Part shown: piece by piece, positions 1 through 12,700 of the stretch
Layout of the letters: every line of letters begins with the position of its first letter
Numbering within the stretch: the stretch's first letter is position 1
Assembly: GCA_963402885.1 (NCBI GenBank)
Contig: OY727094.1
Location: forward strand, 26,166,501 to 26,230,500
Direction of reading: 5' to 3'
Source: Antedon bifida
Lineage: Eukaryota > Echinodermata > Crinoidea > Comatulida > Antedonidae
DNA length: 64,000 bases
Notes under the pieces: model-generated
What the model saw: the letters and a program-made list of their open reading frames with translations, nothing else
Databases searched by the model: none
Told to the model about the DNA's origin: nothing
Program-made: the position numbers and the translations under genes

Positions 1-451
1 AGTTAGTAAAAACAATACCCACTAGAGAGGGCGACATTTAGTATTTTGTACATAGAACAGAACGAATTTCAACAGGGAATCTTTTGCAGGGAATCTTTAC
101 ATAACGAGGACTTTTTCGATGACGATAATGTTAATAAGTTAATGCAAAAAGAAAAAGAATGTCCATTTTATATTTTAATGCACGTTCATAAAAGTATTTC
201 TTTAATATAAAATATTAGTTATTATTTTTTAACATATTAAGCTTTTATTCTAATCTAATCTAATCTCATAGATAGATTCCAGCTCAACAGATCCATGCAG
301 AAACTTTGCTAAGCACACATTCTTTCTTACGAGAGATTAGTGTGCTTCCACAAAAAAACTAATATACTTTTCATAGGTAAGAAATGCAGAAGACATGAAT
401 TATTCATCAGTTATAATTACGCTACCTTATTGAATATGCATTAGGAATAAG
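1..451. other. AT-rich intergenic sequence, nothing recognised
   Basis: The 3' flank of PUS3. No coding potential, long repeat or RNA gene was recognised here. A short CTAATCTAATCTAATC run lies near 251-266. Confidence 0.5.
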
Positions 452-640
452 AATTGACCCAACAACAATACGCTAATACAAAGGCTTTTTATCGAGCCGT
501 CTGTTTAGCCGAATGGCTTAGACTACAGGCTTTACATGTCAATGTATAGGGTTCGAATCCCATGAACAACTTCTTTTTTACTTCATAGAAAGGTTTTTGA
601 TAGGGTTAGGTTCAGTACACACCTTAGAAATAAACGAACA
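452..640 (+). repeat. tRNA-headed SINE, copy 1
   Basis: A tRNA-like head at about 507-572 has a box A-like stretch (GCCGAATGGCTTAGAC) and a good box B (GGTTCGAATCC). The ends do not pair as an acceptor stem, so this is a SINE promoter and not a working tRNA gene. The same sequence, upstream flank and body included, recurs diverged at 4529-4700. Confidence 0.65.
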
Positions 641-656
641 CGAAAGAGAACAAATA

Positions 657-662
657 ATTTAT
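657..662 (-). promoter_or_regulatory. candidate PUS3 polyadenylation hexamer
   Basis: AATAAA reads on the minus strand about 160 bases downstream of the PUS3 stop codon at 824-826. No closer consensus hexamer was noticed. Assigned by position only. Confidence 0.35.
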
Positions 663-823
663 TATTATTATTGCATCACTTATCTACAAGAAACAATTCG
701 CTTCCGGGAAGTTTTGACTTCATTGCAAGTATCTTGGCTAAACTTGTGGATCACGGAAGTACCCAATAGCAGCTTCAATATGCATATTTTTAATTCAGTA
801 AATAAATGTCTCAAATAATATCA

Positions 824-3800
824 TTATGTTTCTTCTTCTGACTGTTCTTCTTTCCGTTTTCTTTTCTTTGCGTAAAATTCAATTCGATCTTCTAGACTTT
901 CTGGAAAATTAAATGTAAATTTGGAATTTCATATATTTTATACATTTTATTTAACTTAATTACCTGATTCCCACAAAAGTAATTCCTGGGTATAGAGGCC
1001 AAGCTTAGCTTACAGGCCCCTTGATAAATTCAATTGAATGTTGTTTTAATTATATACAGTGGCGTAATGGATATGAGCGCTCACTGGCTAAACCCAGGGG
1101 CCCCAGAGCTTAAGAGGGGCCCCAGAGCATGGGCAGTCTAATGCAACTACTCAGGGTTGGAGGGCCCCTTAGGAATAATAAACCAGGGGCTTTGCCTTGT
1201 TCGTTACGCCACTGCTTATATAAGGCGCAAATTTTAAGGGGTGGTCAGTCCAATGTAGTGCAATATTTTGCATTAACATTGCATAACATTTTAAAAATTC
1301 CAATAGTCAACAGTGCATCTAGAAATAATTCTTCCTTAAATTAAGATTAAAATGACTACCAAATGCCCTCGGCTCATCTGACATTATCTTTAAAAAAAAA
1401 TCCACATTGTAATCATTCAAATAAACTTGTTATTTTTACCTCCTTTCTGTCGCTGCATAAGTGGTTTATGTACTTTTGATGGTTTTCCCATCGTTAGGTA
1501 ATCCGATTGTTTTAACATTGGTTCAGCAATCTCACTCCATGGTATATGGTTTATTGCACCTTGAGAAGGGAAACAATTCACTGATTATCAATGTGCTATC
1601 ATATTATATACGGCTTTACCATGTTGAAACATCGGTTCTCGTCAGATCACCGAAGCTAAGCAACGTTGGGCCTGGTTAGAGAATATTGGGTGCTGTATAT
1701 GGAGTTGGGGTTCCATTAGGCATTTGAAATCAGCACTGCTGACTCTTATGGCAGCCTCTGCATCTAGTATCTGCCTCAGACGTATTGACCTATGCCTTTC
1801 CTCTGGTCAAGGTGGACACTGGACAAGAGAAGCCCTTGATCAATGTTAGGACCAATCAATGTGCTTTAAACAGTCCTGGCTTAGTTTCATCCATCATTCA
1901 GATGAATGTAAAACTAATTGACAATGTTGTTCGCAACAGACATCAAACATCATATAATTAGTATACTAACTTAAAAACAGTGTAACAATAGTGCCCACAG
2001 AGCAATTAGTAATTAATGTTTTCTTTAGACTCTTTTCAGTGACAGAAAAATGAAACATAAAAATGGAGCACTGGCCACTGAAGGAAAAAAGCTGTCATGG
2101 ACCAGTATGGCTAAACGGTGGGTCTCTCTAACTGGGCATTTTAAGTATCACATCAAACATATTGTGTTTTCCATAACTGCTTTATGTCTTTTTGGACCAG
2201 TAACTGGATTTCTGACCACTTCTGGGTAATTCAATAAAACAAAGCATTTATTATGGTTTTGTAGAACTATTGTCCAACATAGCATTAGTATTATCAATGG
2301 TTGTACTGTAGAGGATTGACGTTACATCCTCACCTCTACCCCTTAAGGTCTGTCTACACTATCAAACTTTATGTGAAAAAAAAGTGATATGCCAATAGAC
2401 ATGATGATGTCATATTACTACTATATTTGGGCATATCGCTACCATATTTGGGCACATCACACTTGTGTGAACTAGTTTGATAGTGTAGACAGAGCTTTAG
2501 AGTACAGTAAACTTACTACGATCAACTGTGTCCTCTATTTGAATTGCAGCATTATTCAAACCATCTAACATTCTTTTTACCACAGTACTTCTAATGATAA
2601 AAAAGTTACATAAATACAATCAGTGTAATTAATAATTATTGAAAAAAAACAGATGAATGCACACAGTTACTTAATGAGCATGTGCAGATGTTAATATACG
2701 CTTCATTGCTTTTGAGCCATTGCCAAATTACCTTATTGTTAGCTCTGTCCAAGTTTGTTGCAGTTTTTGAATATTATGTTGGTGGTTATCTACAAAAAGA
2801 TAATATATACAAGATAAATTTCAAAATCAAACAAAAAATCTTCATTAAACTGAGGACTTATAACTTAGTAATCCATTCATCATTTTGTAACACTAATATA
2901 AAATGGAGGAATTGGAATAGTAGATCGTGTTTTTGTCTTATTATTGTGTTGTTAGTGGAGGCGGTGAAATAGCAGACGCGGTAAGAAGCAGGTTTGAATG
3001 GACGAAGTAAAAAGAGCTGGCCACGGTACTATGTGACCAGGATTGGGAATGACATGAAAGATCCTGTACATTAGGTTGGTGATGGTGTCGATACATGGAA
3101 CATAAAGACAGATGTGTGGTGTTAAACTGACAGAAAGAAGAGGAAGGAACTAAAGAAAAGCATAGGTCTGAGTGGAACAATCATAGAGGTTTTTATGAGG
3201 AATAAGTTGAGATGGTATAAGTTCTAAGAAAAGATGAACCAGTAAAGAGAACTTGGCCATTAAAGGTAGAAGATAAAGATGGCCAAAGATGATATGGATG
3301 GTAAAGAGAGAAGGCAGGAGGAACATGATGTGTGAGACAGGGAGAAGTGGAGAGATGGTGTGGCAGACCTGAACGAGCGACGGTCAGTAACCCCTTGGGG
3401 ATGAAGAAAATTTACATTAATGAACGATGATGATAATCTTGATAACAAATAGGTTTACCTCTGTCATAGATCCAATTAATATCATCAAATGAACAATCAT
3501 AGAGAACTAGAGGGTAGTCTACTGCCATACTGTATTGTGGTTTACAAGGATTGGTTTTGATGTCAAGTAACTCATCAATTATCTATAGACAGAGAAATCA
3601 ATCAATCAATTAGTCAACTAAAAATGTATTCCATCAAGTTAAATACAAACAAAATGAAGATTAAATGAAAGACATTCTAATTGAAACTTCCGGCCTACAA
3701 TAACAAACCATGGGTTTGAAAGAAATTTCCCTGCATGGCAAGGTGGAAAAATGTTATTAGTGCAATGAATTGTAGACAATCCTTGTCTACACTATCAAAA

Positions 3801-6800
3801 ACTTTATGTGACAAAAAAATGTGATGTGCATATATGGACATGATGATGTCATATCACTACCATTATTTGGGCACATCACACTTTTTTCACAAATTAATTT
3901 GATAGTGCAGACAGAGCTTTACATTATCCAGATTTTTTTTCCATTCACAAAATAATTAGGATATATTCAAACGTTAAGAACTCCTATTAACAGGAAACTT
4001 AAGTGGTTTGCAACGGTATAAAGTGGTTTAAGCTTCTACTACACTGACTATTTGGCTTTTGTCTTACCTCTATCTTCTCTTGACGTTTACCAATAAGAAA
4101 GAGTATGGCCATTATACATCGTATTTGATGATATAGGAATGCATTCCCATTTATAGTTATCTCATATAGTTGAAAACCATCATCTCTAGAAAAGAAATAA
4201 CATAGTATAAAATAATACATTTTAAAACACTAATATAGACAAACATTTCCAAAGTTGAGAACACTACAGTAACATTGATGCTACACAGTTTTCTTACTTA
4301 AATGCTTTTCTATAAATGTGTGGTGGTTCATTTTATTCTAAAAATACTTGTAATGGTATGTGTGTCCAAGTGTGCAATATATATATATATCATTCTCACA
4401 GATTTCCTCATCTTTATCGTTTCAAAATAATTAATTAAATTTCAGTATATCACCGGGAGGTTTAGAATTAATGTTCTGTGCCTGATGTGTTTATATATAT
4501 TTCTATATACACAAAGTGTGCCATAAGAATTGATTTGACTATAATTCGCTAATGCAAACGCTTAGAATTGAGCCGTCTGTGTAGTCGTATGGTTTAGACT
4601 ATGGCCTAAATTCTTCAAGACTCCCTTGAGTAATTTCTTTTAACTTTATAGTGGGGGAGAGAGATTATTTAGAAGGTTAGGCTAAGTTACATTTAGGAAG
4701 TAGGTTGGCTATCTGGTATTTTTAATTCTTCCACATAAGGAGCCCCCAACTTATGTACGAAAAAAATTGTGTTCAGGGTCAACTTAAGATGTAAACAAAT
4801 GATCTCAACAAAACTATCTTGACTAAGCAAGTTATTGGTATATATTGAGATCAAATAAAGCCTTACCTGTTGTCAAGTTGTTCTATAGCAACTGACCGGA
4901 TATTTCTCATAAAAGTTACCACACCATTACCAACATCCATCTTACAAAAGTTTCTAAAGTCATGTTCCCCAATAAGTTTCTTGGCACCTTCTCTCATCAG
5001 CTGTAATAAATCAAAATAAAAAATTCAAGCAAAACATAAAAAAATGCAATGCATTGCAAAAAACAGTGGTATGTGAGCCAATTGAGACAAGTTTATTTCT
5101 AGGTTGGTCCTCATTTTATGCTCTGTATTATTTGTATGGCATTTGATGAAATAAACGTTTGTTGAAGTGTATTTGGTTAATTACTAAGGTGTATTACTAA
5201 CCGAAATATTGAGGTCTCCTTTTGGAAAGAAATACTTGTACGTTCTATTCTTTGTATTGAACCTAAATATGGCAAAAAAAAAGAAAGTGATAATTATCGT
5301 TTGATTTCAGCAATTTCCTTGTTTGATGATAAGAGTTGTATATTCATACAATCACAGAAGAACTCTATTTCTTGTCTCAACAGATTAAAAAAGCTCAGAG
5401 TTGTATAACAGATACAAACCTCACTCATGAAAATTGCCTTGATAAAGCAAAATTAATCATAATTGTAATTATAAAAATTGTTTACCCAATTTATTTTGCA
5501 TTTTGGACTAATATATTATTGAATGGACAGATAATTCCTTAATGTAGTAAACAAATAAAAACAAAAATAATAATAATAATTTTTGTTGTCAATGAAAAAA
5601 ATGTGTTTGACTGCATTTTGTGTAGTGTGATGACTTTTGAAGTATATTGGTACCTTGCGCTTAATGATGTATCAACTGGAGCCCAGGCAAGTACACGTAT
5701 CTCTTGTGGCAGAACACGGTTAAGGATTGATACATACTCAATCTCTGTATCCTTATCACCTGAAAATCATTACAAAAAAAAGAAGTAAATGGTTTTAGAC
5801 AAATACATTGTCACCGGCGAACTTGTTGACAGTTTCATAATTAAAAGAAAAACAAAAATAAGCATCAAATAAATATTATTATACTTTAAACTGGCATTGG
5901 GAGGTTAAGGAAAATAATCAAGTATAACCAAGACAATCTAATCAACAGGATGCTGAGCTCCGGAGATCAAAGGGTTTATCTGTGGCTGCAACACGATCAG
6001 TTCCACACCCTTAAAGAATATGTGCATAATACAGTACTGTGGTATTTGTAGCAGCCAGACATAAGACCAAAGGACTGTTACGAGTTCCTATGTTGGCAAG
6101 CCGAGTTCAGTGTCCTGTTGTTAGATGTCTTGGTATTACCTAGACCACAATGACCTATCTATATGACGTAAGGGCGTGTGGCGCAGTGTGTTGGACGTTG
6201 GACTACTGATCGCAAGATCGTGGTTTGAAGTTAACTCTTGCTTGTATCCTTAGGGAAGATACTTTACTTACGTTTGCCTCTCTCCACCCAGGTGTATAAA
6301 TGGGAACCTTAGTTCTTCACTTAGTTTAGTGATCTTGTCTTAGATCAAGACACAACTTTGCGCTGATTACTAGCTGCATTATGGGAGTATGTTTCCATAC
6401 GTGTTTGATCCAAAAAAAATGACTGGGGTAATAATATTCAGCGCTTAGAGGTTTCACAACATTGAGCGCTATATAAATCCAGGATATTATTATTATTATT
6501 TGGGGTCTTTACTTTATCTATCTGAAGATGTTGCTAATTTCAAATAAAAAAAACAAACTAGGCCCCAATGAATGAGACAGAATGACCACAGTAAAAGAAA
6601 AAGCTTATTCATTACCTGTCCTTTCAGAAGCAGTTCCACCAGGGCGTTGGATGACCCCATGACCTTTCAACAGATTAGTTCGAAGGTCAAGTGCAATTAC
6701 CTGACTGAAAGCACTCACTCCTTTGTCAGTTCGACCACAGCGAGAATAATTCGCTGTATCTCGATCTTCCATAAGTTTTGTTTTGTAAAGGGCATCGAAA

Positions 6801-9488
6801 ATATATGCCTGGAAAATAAGTCAATTTCTATATGAATATTATTGTGCTCATCAGTTTTGTATAGTATAAATTTCTTAAAACAAATGAAGGTGAAATAAAT
6901 AACAAAACCAGAGCTTTTCAGGTTTTTCTAATCTATACTAAACCAAATAAACAAAAAAGCAATATTAGAAACAATCAAAAGGAACTAAATAATAGCAGCT
7001 CCCTTAGGAAGATGACTGCGATTGAATTTTAACAGCATTGACATGGTACTATGGCCAAGGGAAGCAGTATGTCTGAAAACTAAGATAAGGATGGTGGAAA
7101 AGCAAAGAGTTTGGCTAGAAATCTATTGCATGGTATTATGACCGATTATTGTTCCAGTGGGCATGGGTATGAAATTTGGGTAAAGGTGGGATTATACTAA
7201 TATTGCAAGGAAAATAACTTGTCGGAATTTAGCCTAAATTAGGGGGTAGGATTCTACTCAAGCATCAGATTATACATACATATTATCTTTCTACAATATC
7301 AAACTTTATGTGATGTGCCCATATATGGACATGATGATGTCATATCATTACCATATTTGGGTATATCACTTTCATATTTGTGCACATCACACTTTTTATG
7401 TCAAACTATTTTGATAGTGTAGACAAAGCTTTATATTACACTATGGCAAATTTGAAATAAATTGCTTAGAAATACCTCAATTGTGTTTTCTGTGGTTTCC
7501 TGACTTGCAAACCCATGGTAGTCCCAGCCAAGGTAGGCTATCCTTAGCGCTACGTGCCTTAAATTGTATCTGCAAAAAAAGGGTAAGAAATTTATTAACT
7601 TAGAAAAATTGCGTGCTAAGAATGGAAGATGACAGCAATTGTATAAAAAGAAATGACATGAAAACCTGAAGGGCAAAAAAAATTATAATGTCAGAGAACG
7701 ATGGAAGGATGGATAAGGAAAATAAATAGTTGGGTTGGAAATCTTTGGACAAAGCCAAAGAAATTGCCAGTAACAGAGGGAGGAACAGATTCACAGGACC
7801 TGAAGATGATAGATAGATAAGACCTACTTATTGAAATCAAAAGGACGCAATTTCTTTTTCTTCTTTTTGTTTGTGTTGTCTTCTAATGTTTGTGGAGATA
7901 AACATCTTTTCCCCTGCAAAGATGTGCTACGTTCGTCTTGCTTCATTTCATGTGCTGATGTGCTACTGCCATCTTTGGACACTTGTTTCAAAAGTTGATT
8001 AACTTGGTTTTGGAGTGCTCTCGTCTTCTTTAATAATTCCTGTGGAAATAGAAGCAGACATCTACTCAAGCTATAGTAGATTACATATAGCAATTTTTTG
8101 TTTGTTGTGTGTAGGGTTCCGACATTGGAATGCAATTGATTGATTAATTGAAAATCGCTCATGCATGTAAATTTTTATAAAATACAAATTCGATCGACTG
8201 GTTGGTTGGTGTAGTGGCTCTGGATCTAGAGATTTTGTTGGTTTTATCAATATCATGTTCGATACTTGGGACAATTTATTTTTTTTAAAAGTTTTTTACT
8301 CATCATTATCTTTTTTTTTACTCATCATCGTCTTTACCCACCATTCCGTAGAGAGATGTTTTTTTTTAGGGTTTGAGTACCGAAGTCTTAATCGTCTCAG
8401 CGTTAGCATATGTATGTCAGATTCTGTAACTATGAACAGTTAAAGATGTATTGTCCCTTTAAACACAAAAAAATGAAGGTCAAAATATTCTCAATTTAAA
8501 TTGGCCATATCAAAGTAATATTAAAGTTATTCACTTTAAGTCGAAAATTTGAGCCAAAAACAAGAAGTTTACGCAATTAACAGGTAAATTAATTTGATTA
8601 CATTTCGTCTGGAAAATCATCGCGAGCGAAAGTAAACAAAGATTTCAAACCACGAGTATGCATTATGCATATGCTAATTAAGATTGTTTACAACTCGTCA
8701 TGGTTGAGAAGGTGTTTTCACACAGACCGCAAGGAAGTTTTATGATTATGCATACAGAGTAGCCAAACAAGCGCGTTGCATTATGAGATATGTTTTGATT
8801 GAAAACTTTGACTGGAAGTCAGTTATTTTTTAAACAAAAAAAACGTCTGTATTTCAGTTGAAAATGATTTTTTTTTCGACTAATTTTTGGTGAAAGTTAA
8901 TAACTATTATGATACTTCAAAATGACCCACTTTTTTTCGAAATATTTTATTTTTTATTTTTTTGGAATTAGACAAAGGGACAATACATCTTTAAGTTCCG
9001 TTGTTTTGGAATCCTAACCACAGACAGTGTTTTATAATGTATTGTTGGGGTGCAGTGTGACGACTGTGTGTGACTTGAGTGTTGTTTCAGATTTTTGATT
9101 GATTGGAAATTTATACATTGTTTTTATTTATTTTTTAGTAGACTAGGCCTAGCCTAATTAATTATAAAATTTGAACTACAAGAAAACAAAAACTTTTTAA
9201 AATTGGGACGAAACGACTAGAGAAGAACGTACTGGGGAAAAAGTGCGTCAATACTCAGAGGCATGTGTATAGAGTAGTTAGCTAGCGCTAGTATATAGGC
9301 CTAGTAATAGGCCGTGTAGGCCTCTCTCGAAGGTAAGGTATTTCACCAAACTGATATTTTACTCATTGTATTGGCTACTATTATTATACCTCTTTGGATA
9401 AAGCTGAAACATCATCCAACTTGTTATTTTCTTGATTTGTATTGCTAAAGTCAACACCAGCTCCTTCTCTCTTCTTCGTCGCCGCCAT
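824..9488 (-). CDS. PUS3: tRNA pseudouridine synthase 3 (PUS3/DEG1 type), complete, 13 exons
   Basis: PUS3 enzymes make pseudouridine at positions 38/39 of tRNA anticodon arms. Exons joined by eye, all with GT-AG borders and consistent phases: 9488-9390, 8039-7828, 7569-7476, 6808-6616, 5759-5654, 5262-5202, 5000-4867, 4185-4068, 3582-3459, 2789-2732, 2590-2517, 1559-1440, 900-824. They give 489 residues; human PUS3 is about 480. Diagnostic blocks: RHVALRIAYLGWDYHGFASQE in exon 3; the catalytic loop SRCGRTDKGVSAFSQV in exon 4 with the nucleophilic Asp; LNRVLPQEIRVLAWAPV in exon 5; HDFRNFCKMDVGNGV in exon 7; FLYHQIRCIMAILFLIG in exon 8; NPCKPQYSMAVDYPLVLYDC in exon 9. Exon 2 encodes a coiled, Lys-rich nuclear-type stretch. 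The C-terminus is basic then acidic. The start has G at +4 and follows a G/C-rich leader. The gene starts head to head with CLCN6. Predicted from sequence only; exon edges need RNA support. Confidence 0.95.
1059..1215. mobile_element. hAT-like MITE
   Basis: Inverted termini CAGTGGCGTAA at the left and TTACGCCACTG at the right bound about 157 bp rich in GGGGCCCC. Flanks attatata and cttatata form a 7/8 target-site duplication, and CAGTGGCG-type ends with 8-bp duplications fit the hAT superfamily. Too short to encode a transposase. It lies in the last PUS3 intron. Confidence 0.65.
1608..1946 (+). repeat. 5S rRNA-derived SINE (SINE3 type)
   Basis: Positions about 1610-1705 are a decayed 5S rRNA gene: CCGAAGCTAAGC, TTGGGCCTGGTTAG and TTGGGTGCTGTA are the internal-promoter and 3' stem landmarks of animal 5S RNA, and the block between the last two is deleted. 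A non-5S body follows to about 1946. A related body lies inverted at 50110-50335. The element sits in a PUS3 intron beside exon 12 and is not a functional 5S gene. Confidence 0.8.
2344..2499. mobile_element. Hairpin MITE family H1, copy 1
   Basis: Inverted termini built on CTGTCTACACTATCAAAC enclose inner inverted blocks (tGTGATATGCC, GACATGATGATGTCAT, ACCATATTTGGGC). The roughly 150-bp unit can fold over most of its length. About ten copies occur in the window. Confidence 0.85.
3779..3921. mobile_element. Hairpin MITE family H1, copy 2
   Basis: Near full-length copy in a PUS3 intron, with terminal repeats around TTGTCTACACTATCAAA and GATAGTGCAGACAGAGC and the GACATGATGATGTCAT core. Confidence 0.8.
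4529..4700 (+). repeat. tRNA-headed SINE, copy 2 (diverged)
   Basis: Shares the block TGAGCCGTCTGTGTAG and the following body with the copy at 452-640. Box B has decayed here. It lies in a PUS3 intron. Confidence 0.5.
6170..6500 (+). repeat. tRNA-headed SINE family S2, near full length
   Basis: The head GGCGTGTGGCGCAGTGTGTT resembles box A, and GTGGTTTGAAGTT is a weak box B. The body ends in GAGCGCTATATAAATCCAGG followed by a TTA/ATT microsatellite tail, as in many marine-invertebrate SINEs. A truncated inverted copy is at 17743-17950. Confidence 0.75.
7286..7433. mobile_element. Hairpin MITE family H1, copy 3
   Basis: Slightly diverged copy (CTACAATATCAAAC at the left, TTGATAGTGTAGACAAAGC at the right), ending about 40 bases from the donor of PUS3 exon 3. 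Confidence 0.8.
8440..8994. mobile_element. TTAA-flanked MITE family T1, complete copy
   Basis: Starts TTAAAGATGTATTGTCCCTTT and ends with the inverse AAAGGGACAATACATCTTTAA. TTAA at both outer edges suggests a piggyBac-like target duplication, and no transposase is encoded. Related single ends occur at 34173, 41495 and 55370. It lies in PUS3 intron 1. Confidence 0.75.
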
Positions 9489-9724
9489 GCTGTGTTTTTG
9501 GATTTTAATTTTGATGCTTAAAATACTTAATCTTAATCATTGGTAGTAATGTAGTCCGTGTTGGGCCGCTTCTTAAGTTAGCATTACCATTAAATAGTTA
9601 TAGTGGGAGGAGCTACGTCGACACACACACAAACAAAAACACATGATCGACTCCTCAGAGATTAAATTTGGGAGGCGGGTTTTGTGTTTTAATTATATTT
9701 TTGTAATACTGTATTATTTTTAAT
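9489..9724. promoter_or_regulatory. Divergent promoter interval PUS3/CLCN6
   Basis: Only 236 bases separate the two start codons, so both 5' UTRs and promoters must fit here or use upstream untranslated exons. It includes an ACAC run near 9620. No TATA box was identified with confidence. Confidence 0.7.
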
Positions 9725-12700
9725 ATGAGCAGTGCTGAAGTAAATTGCGGAAGGGATAGTGCTTTATGTTGCAGAAGACAAGAACCTCCGGAATCTGAAA
9801 TGGTAAACAATTTTACTAGGGAGCTTACCACCTAGCTAGGCTAACCTATAATATATACTAGCTAGCTAGGCCTACTTACTATACTAGCCTAGACTAGCGG
9901 CCTAGTTAGGCTTCTTTACACACAGTAGCCTGCTGCCTGGCTAGGCCTAGTTAGAATAGTAGAGATGGAAAGTGGTATAGGCTGGACCTAGCTAAGTAAT
10001 AGAATTAGTATACAGAGTAAAGTAGTAAAGTAGCATACTGCTAATTAATAATAATATGTATCTATTTAATTAATGGAAACAGGAACTGAAAACACGAATT
10101 GTAATTTGTATGTTTCTATGAATAATAATAAGTCACTATTTATTAATCTTTATTAACTTTCAGAGTACACTACACAGTACTATTAATCATTGTTCACATC
10201 ACATTGGCGCGGGTATATTCCGTAGTATGTTATATGAGTTCTTTCCAGTATGTTTTTGTAAACTTTCATATTTTAATTACATGCGTAAATATGTTGAGTC
10301 AACTCATTGTCAACATGTCATATAAAGAATGTCAGAATTTCACACATTGTCGACCAAAACTTTCTAACTACTTCCTCATGGCCTCAGTGGCTTAACTGCT
10401 AAACTAAGGCTTACATGAAAAAAATGTTGAAAAAGGCAAAAAGCGCATCAGGCCTCTGCTACACAACTACATGGCCTAGGCCAATGTTATCATTTCACAG
10501 AAATGTGTGGATAACTGTGTTTTCCTACAAGTCAAATGTCTGTAAGAAACAATACTGCTAGGTATTTCAGAAGATCTCAATAGAGAGGTACACATTTGAA
10601 AAATAGCTAAAAGAATTGCCAAAAGATAGTCAATAAAAGATAGTTAATGGTTTCACTTATACCTTGACAATTTGTCTTAATATATAAAAACCAAAACTAG
10701 ATGAATAATCGCCATATTAATGAGTTCATTAAACAAGAGATAACAATTGTTTGTTTCATTCTCGATTGTTGCATGAACCAACTGTATTGTTGAATTATGA
10801 TTTTAATAAACAATTCAATTCAAATCTTTACAGAATTTAGTTGGAGGACACAATGCGAATAATTCAGACGATGAAGACGATATCCCAAGAAAAGATTATG
10901 AGGTATAAATGACTTATTTTTGGTTGTCATAATTTGTGATGACATAAAGGACAAAAATGTGTGTGGTTTCCTCCTCAGCTTAAATGATTTGGGCAGTTTA
11001 AAATTATTTTTATTAAAAAAAAAATCATCAATACTCAAATTTCGAAGATATACATGGTTTTAGTTGTGTTTTCATGGCCTTTTTGTTGAAGTATATAATA
11101 TTACATTTAAATTTATTTAATTAAATAACTAATGTTACATTGTGTTAAGAATTAATGCATTTTCAGAGGCATGGATCAAGCAAGGGGATGGGGGAAGGGG
11201 GAAGGGGGAACATGTGCACGTCATCCCCTCCCTATCTACACATGTAGACAAGAAAAAACATGACATGATGACATGTATAAACTTTGATTTTCATTTTAAG
11301 GGAAAAAAAAGTTTCAGATTTTTCAAATTTTACAAGCGAAAACAAAGTTTATTAGGTGTAGATCTAGGATTTTTTAAGTAGGGGAGCACACGCCCTTGGG
11401 CAACCTCCTGCATCCATCTCTGCTTATGTTGTATAGTTGTTAGTCATACTTAAAAGACTTTAAATATCAGTAACAATTTTGTTTTGTTTTTTTAGAGTCT
11501 TGATTATGATAGCTGTGATAGTCATATTTTCAGACAATTAATAGAAAAAGAAGAATCGTGGTCAGCCAAGAATTTAGAGTTTATACGCTGGGTTGTGACA
11601 TTCCTTATAGGCATTCTCACAGCCCTGGTAAGTATTTTAATGCATTTAAAAATAATGTTGATAGAATACTGTGTTCATACGCATGATTAAATTAACTAAA
11701 TCCAAAATCAGCACAGGATTTATTATGCCTTGTCATGTCATACACTATATGAAACAGTAGGGGATCATCTCCCGATGTACTGATCTGTGTAGGCACTGCT
11801 AGATGTCGTTTGTCAGATTCCAGTTAAGCTTGAGGATGATCAATTTACATTTACAGAAGGATACAAATGGTATACAAATAATGAATATTTATGAGTTGAA
11901 TTGGGCGGATTATTTAATTAGTTGAATAGGACCAAACTTTCAACAATTATATATATACATAATCCATATTTCAATGAATAAATTATATATTGTTTATGCC
12001 TGTATCAAATGACAAAGGCTAGGTTATGCAAATGTTTGGTGCTCTGATTTTGGCCGCAGGTGCAGAGAAGATGGCATAGCCTACAGTTGGGCAAGTAGAT
12101 TTAGGGCCTACCACAACTGCAATTCTTTTCACAAAAAGCTGATCATGCAATTTAGTATGTGATGTCAATTCTTAATGTTTCTTCTTTGGTTTACTTTTGT
12201 TTTAGGATGTATTTTATTTAAATTGGCTAAGATGTAGGCCTATTTTAAATTTCCATTCAGTCCACAATAAATTTGTATTCAATAATTAAAGTTCTGCCCT
12301 TTACTTTCAGGTTGCAGTTGGTATAGATCTGATTGTTTCCCTTCTCAACAATTGGAAATTTGCCACAGTTGATCAATGTATCCTTTTATTAATAATAGTC
12401 TATTTTAAAAACAGTTCTGTTACAGTGATGGCGACAGTCTAAAAAACAAAAGGAGAATTATGCCTTTTTTGTATTGTTTTTCAGACTGTGTTTTAACTCA
12501 GCACCCAACAATTAATCAGATGATATACAGTAGCTTAATTTCATTATATATACTAATCATATACTGTACAATATGTACAGTACACTAAATAGCATTTATT
12601 TTTATTTTTTTGTATCTCCATTGAGATCCAGCCACTGATACCCACATCATTGTCATTTTTTCAGTAATTTGCCTTTGGATTTATATTTATTATTTAGTTT

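Noticed and set aside
507..572. Possible tRNA gene
   Set aside because: Boxes A and B are present but the ends cannot form an acceptor stem, and the sequence recurs with flanks at 4529; it is a SINE.
1608..1707. Possible 5S rRNA gene
   Set aside because: An internal block is deleted, many substitutions are present and it is fused to a SINE body.
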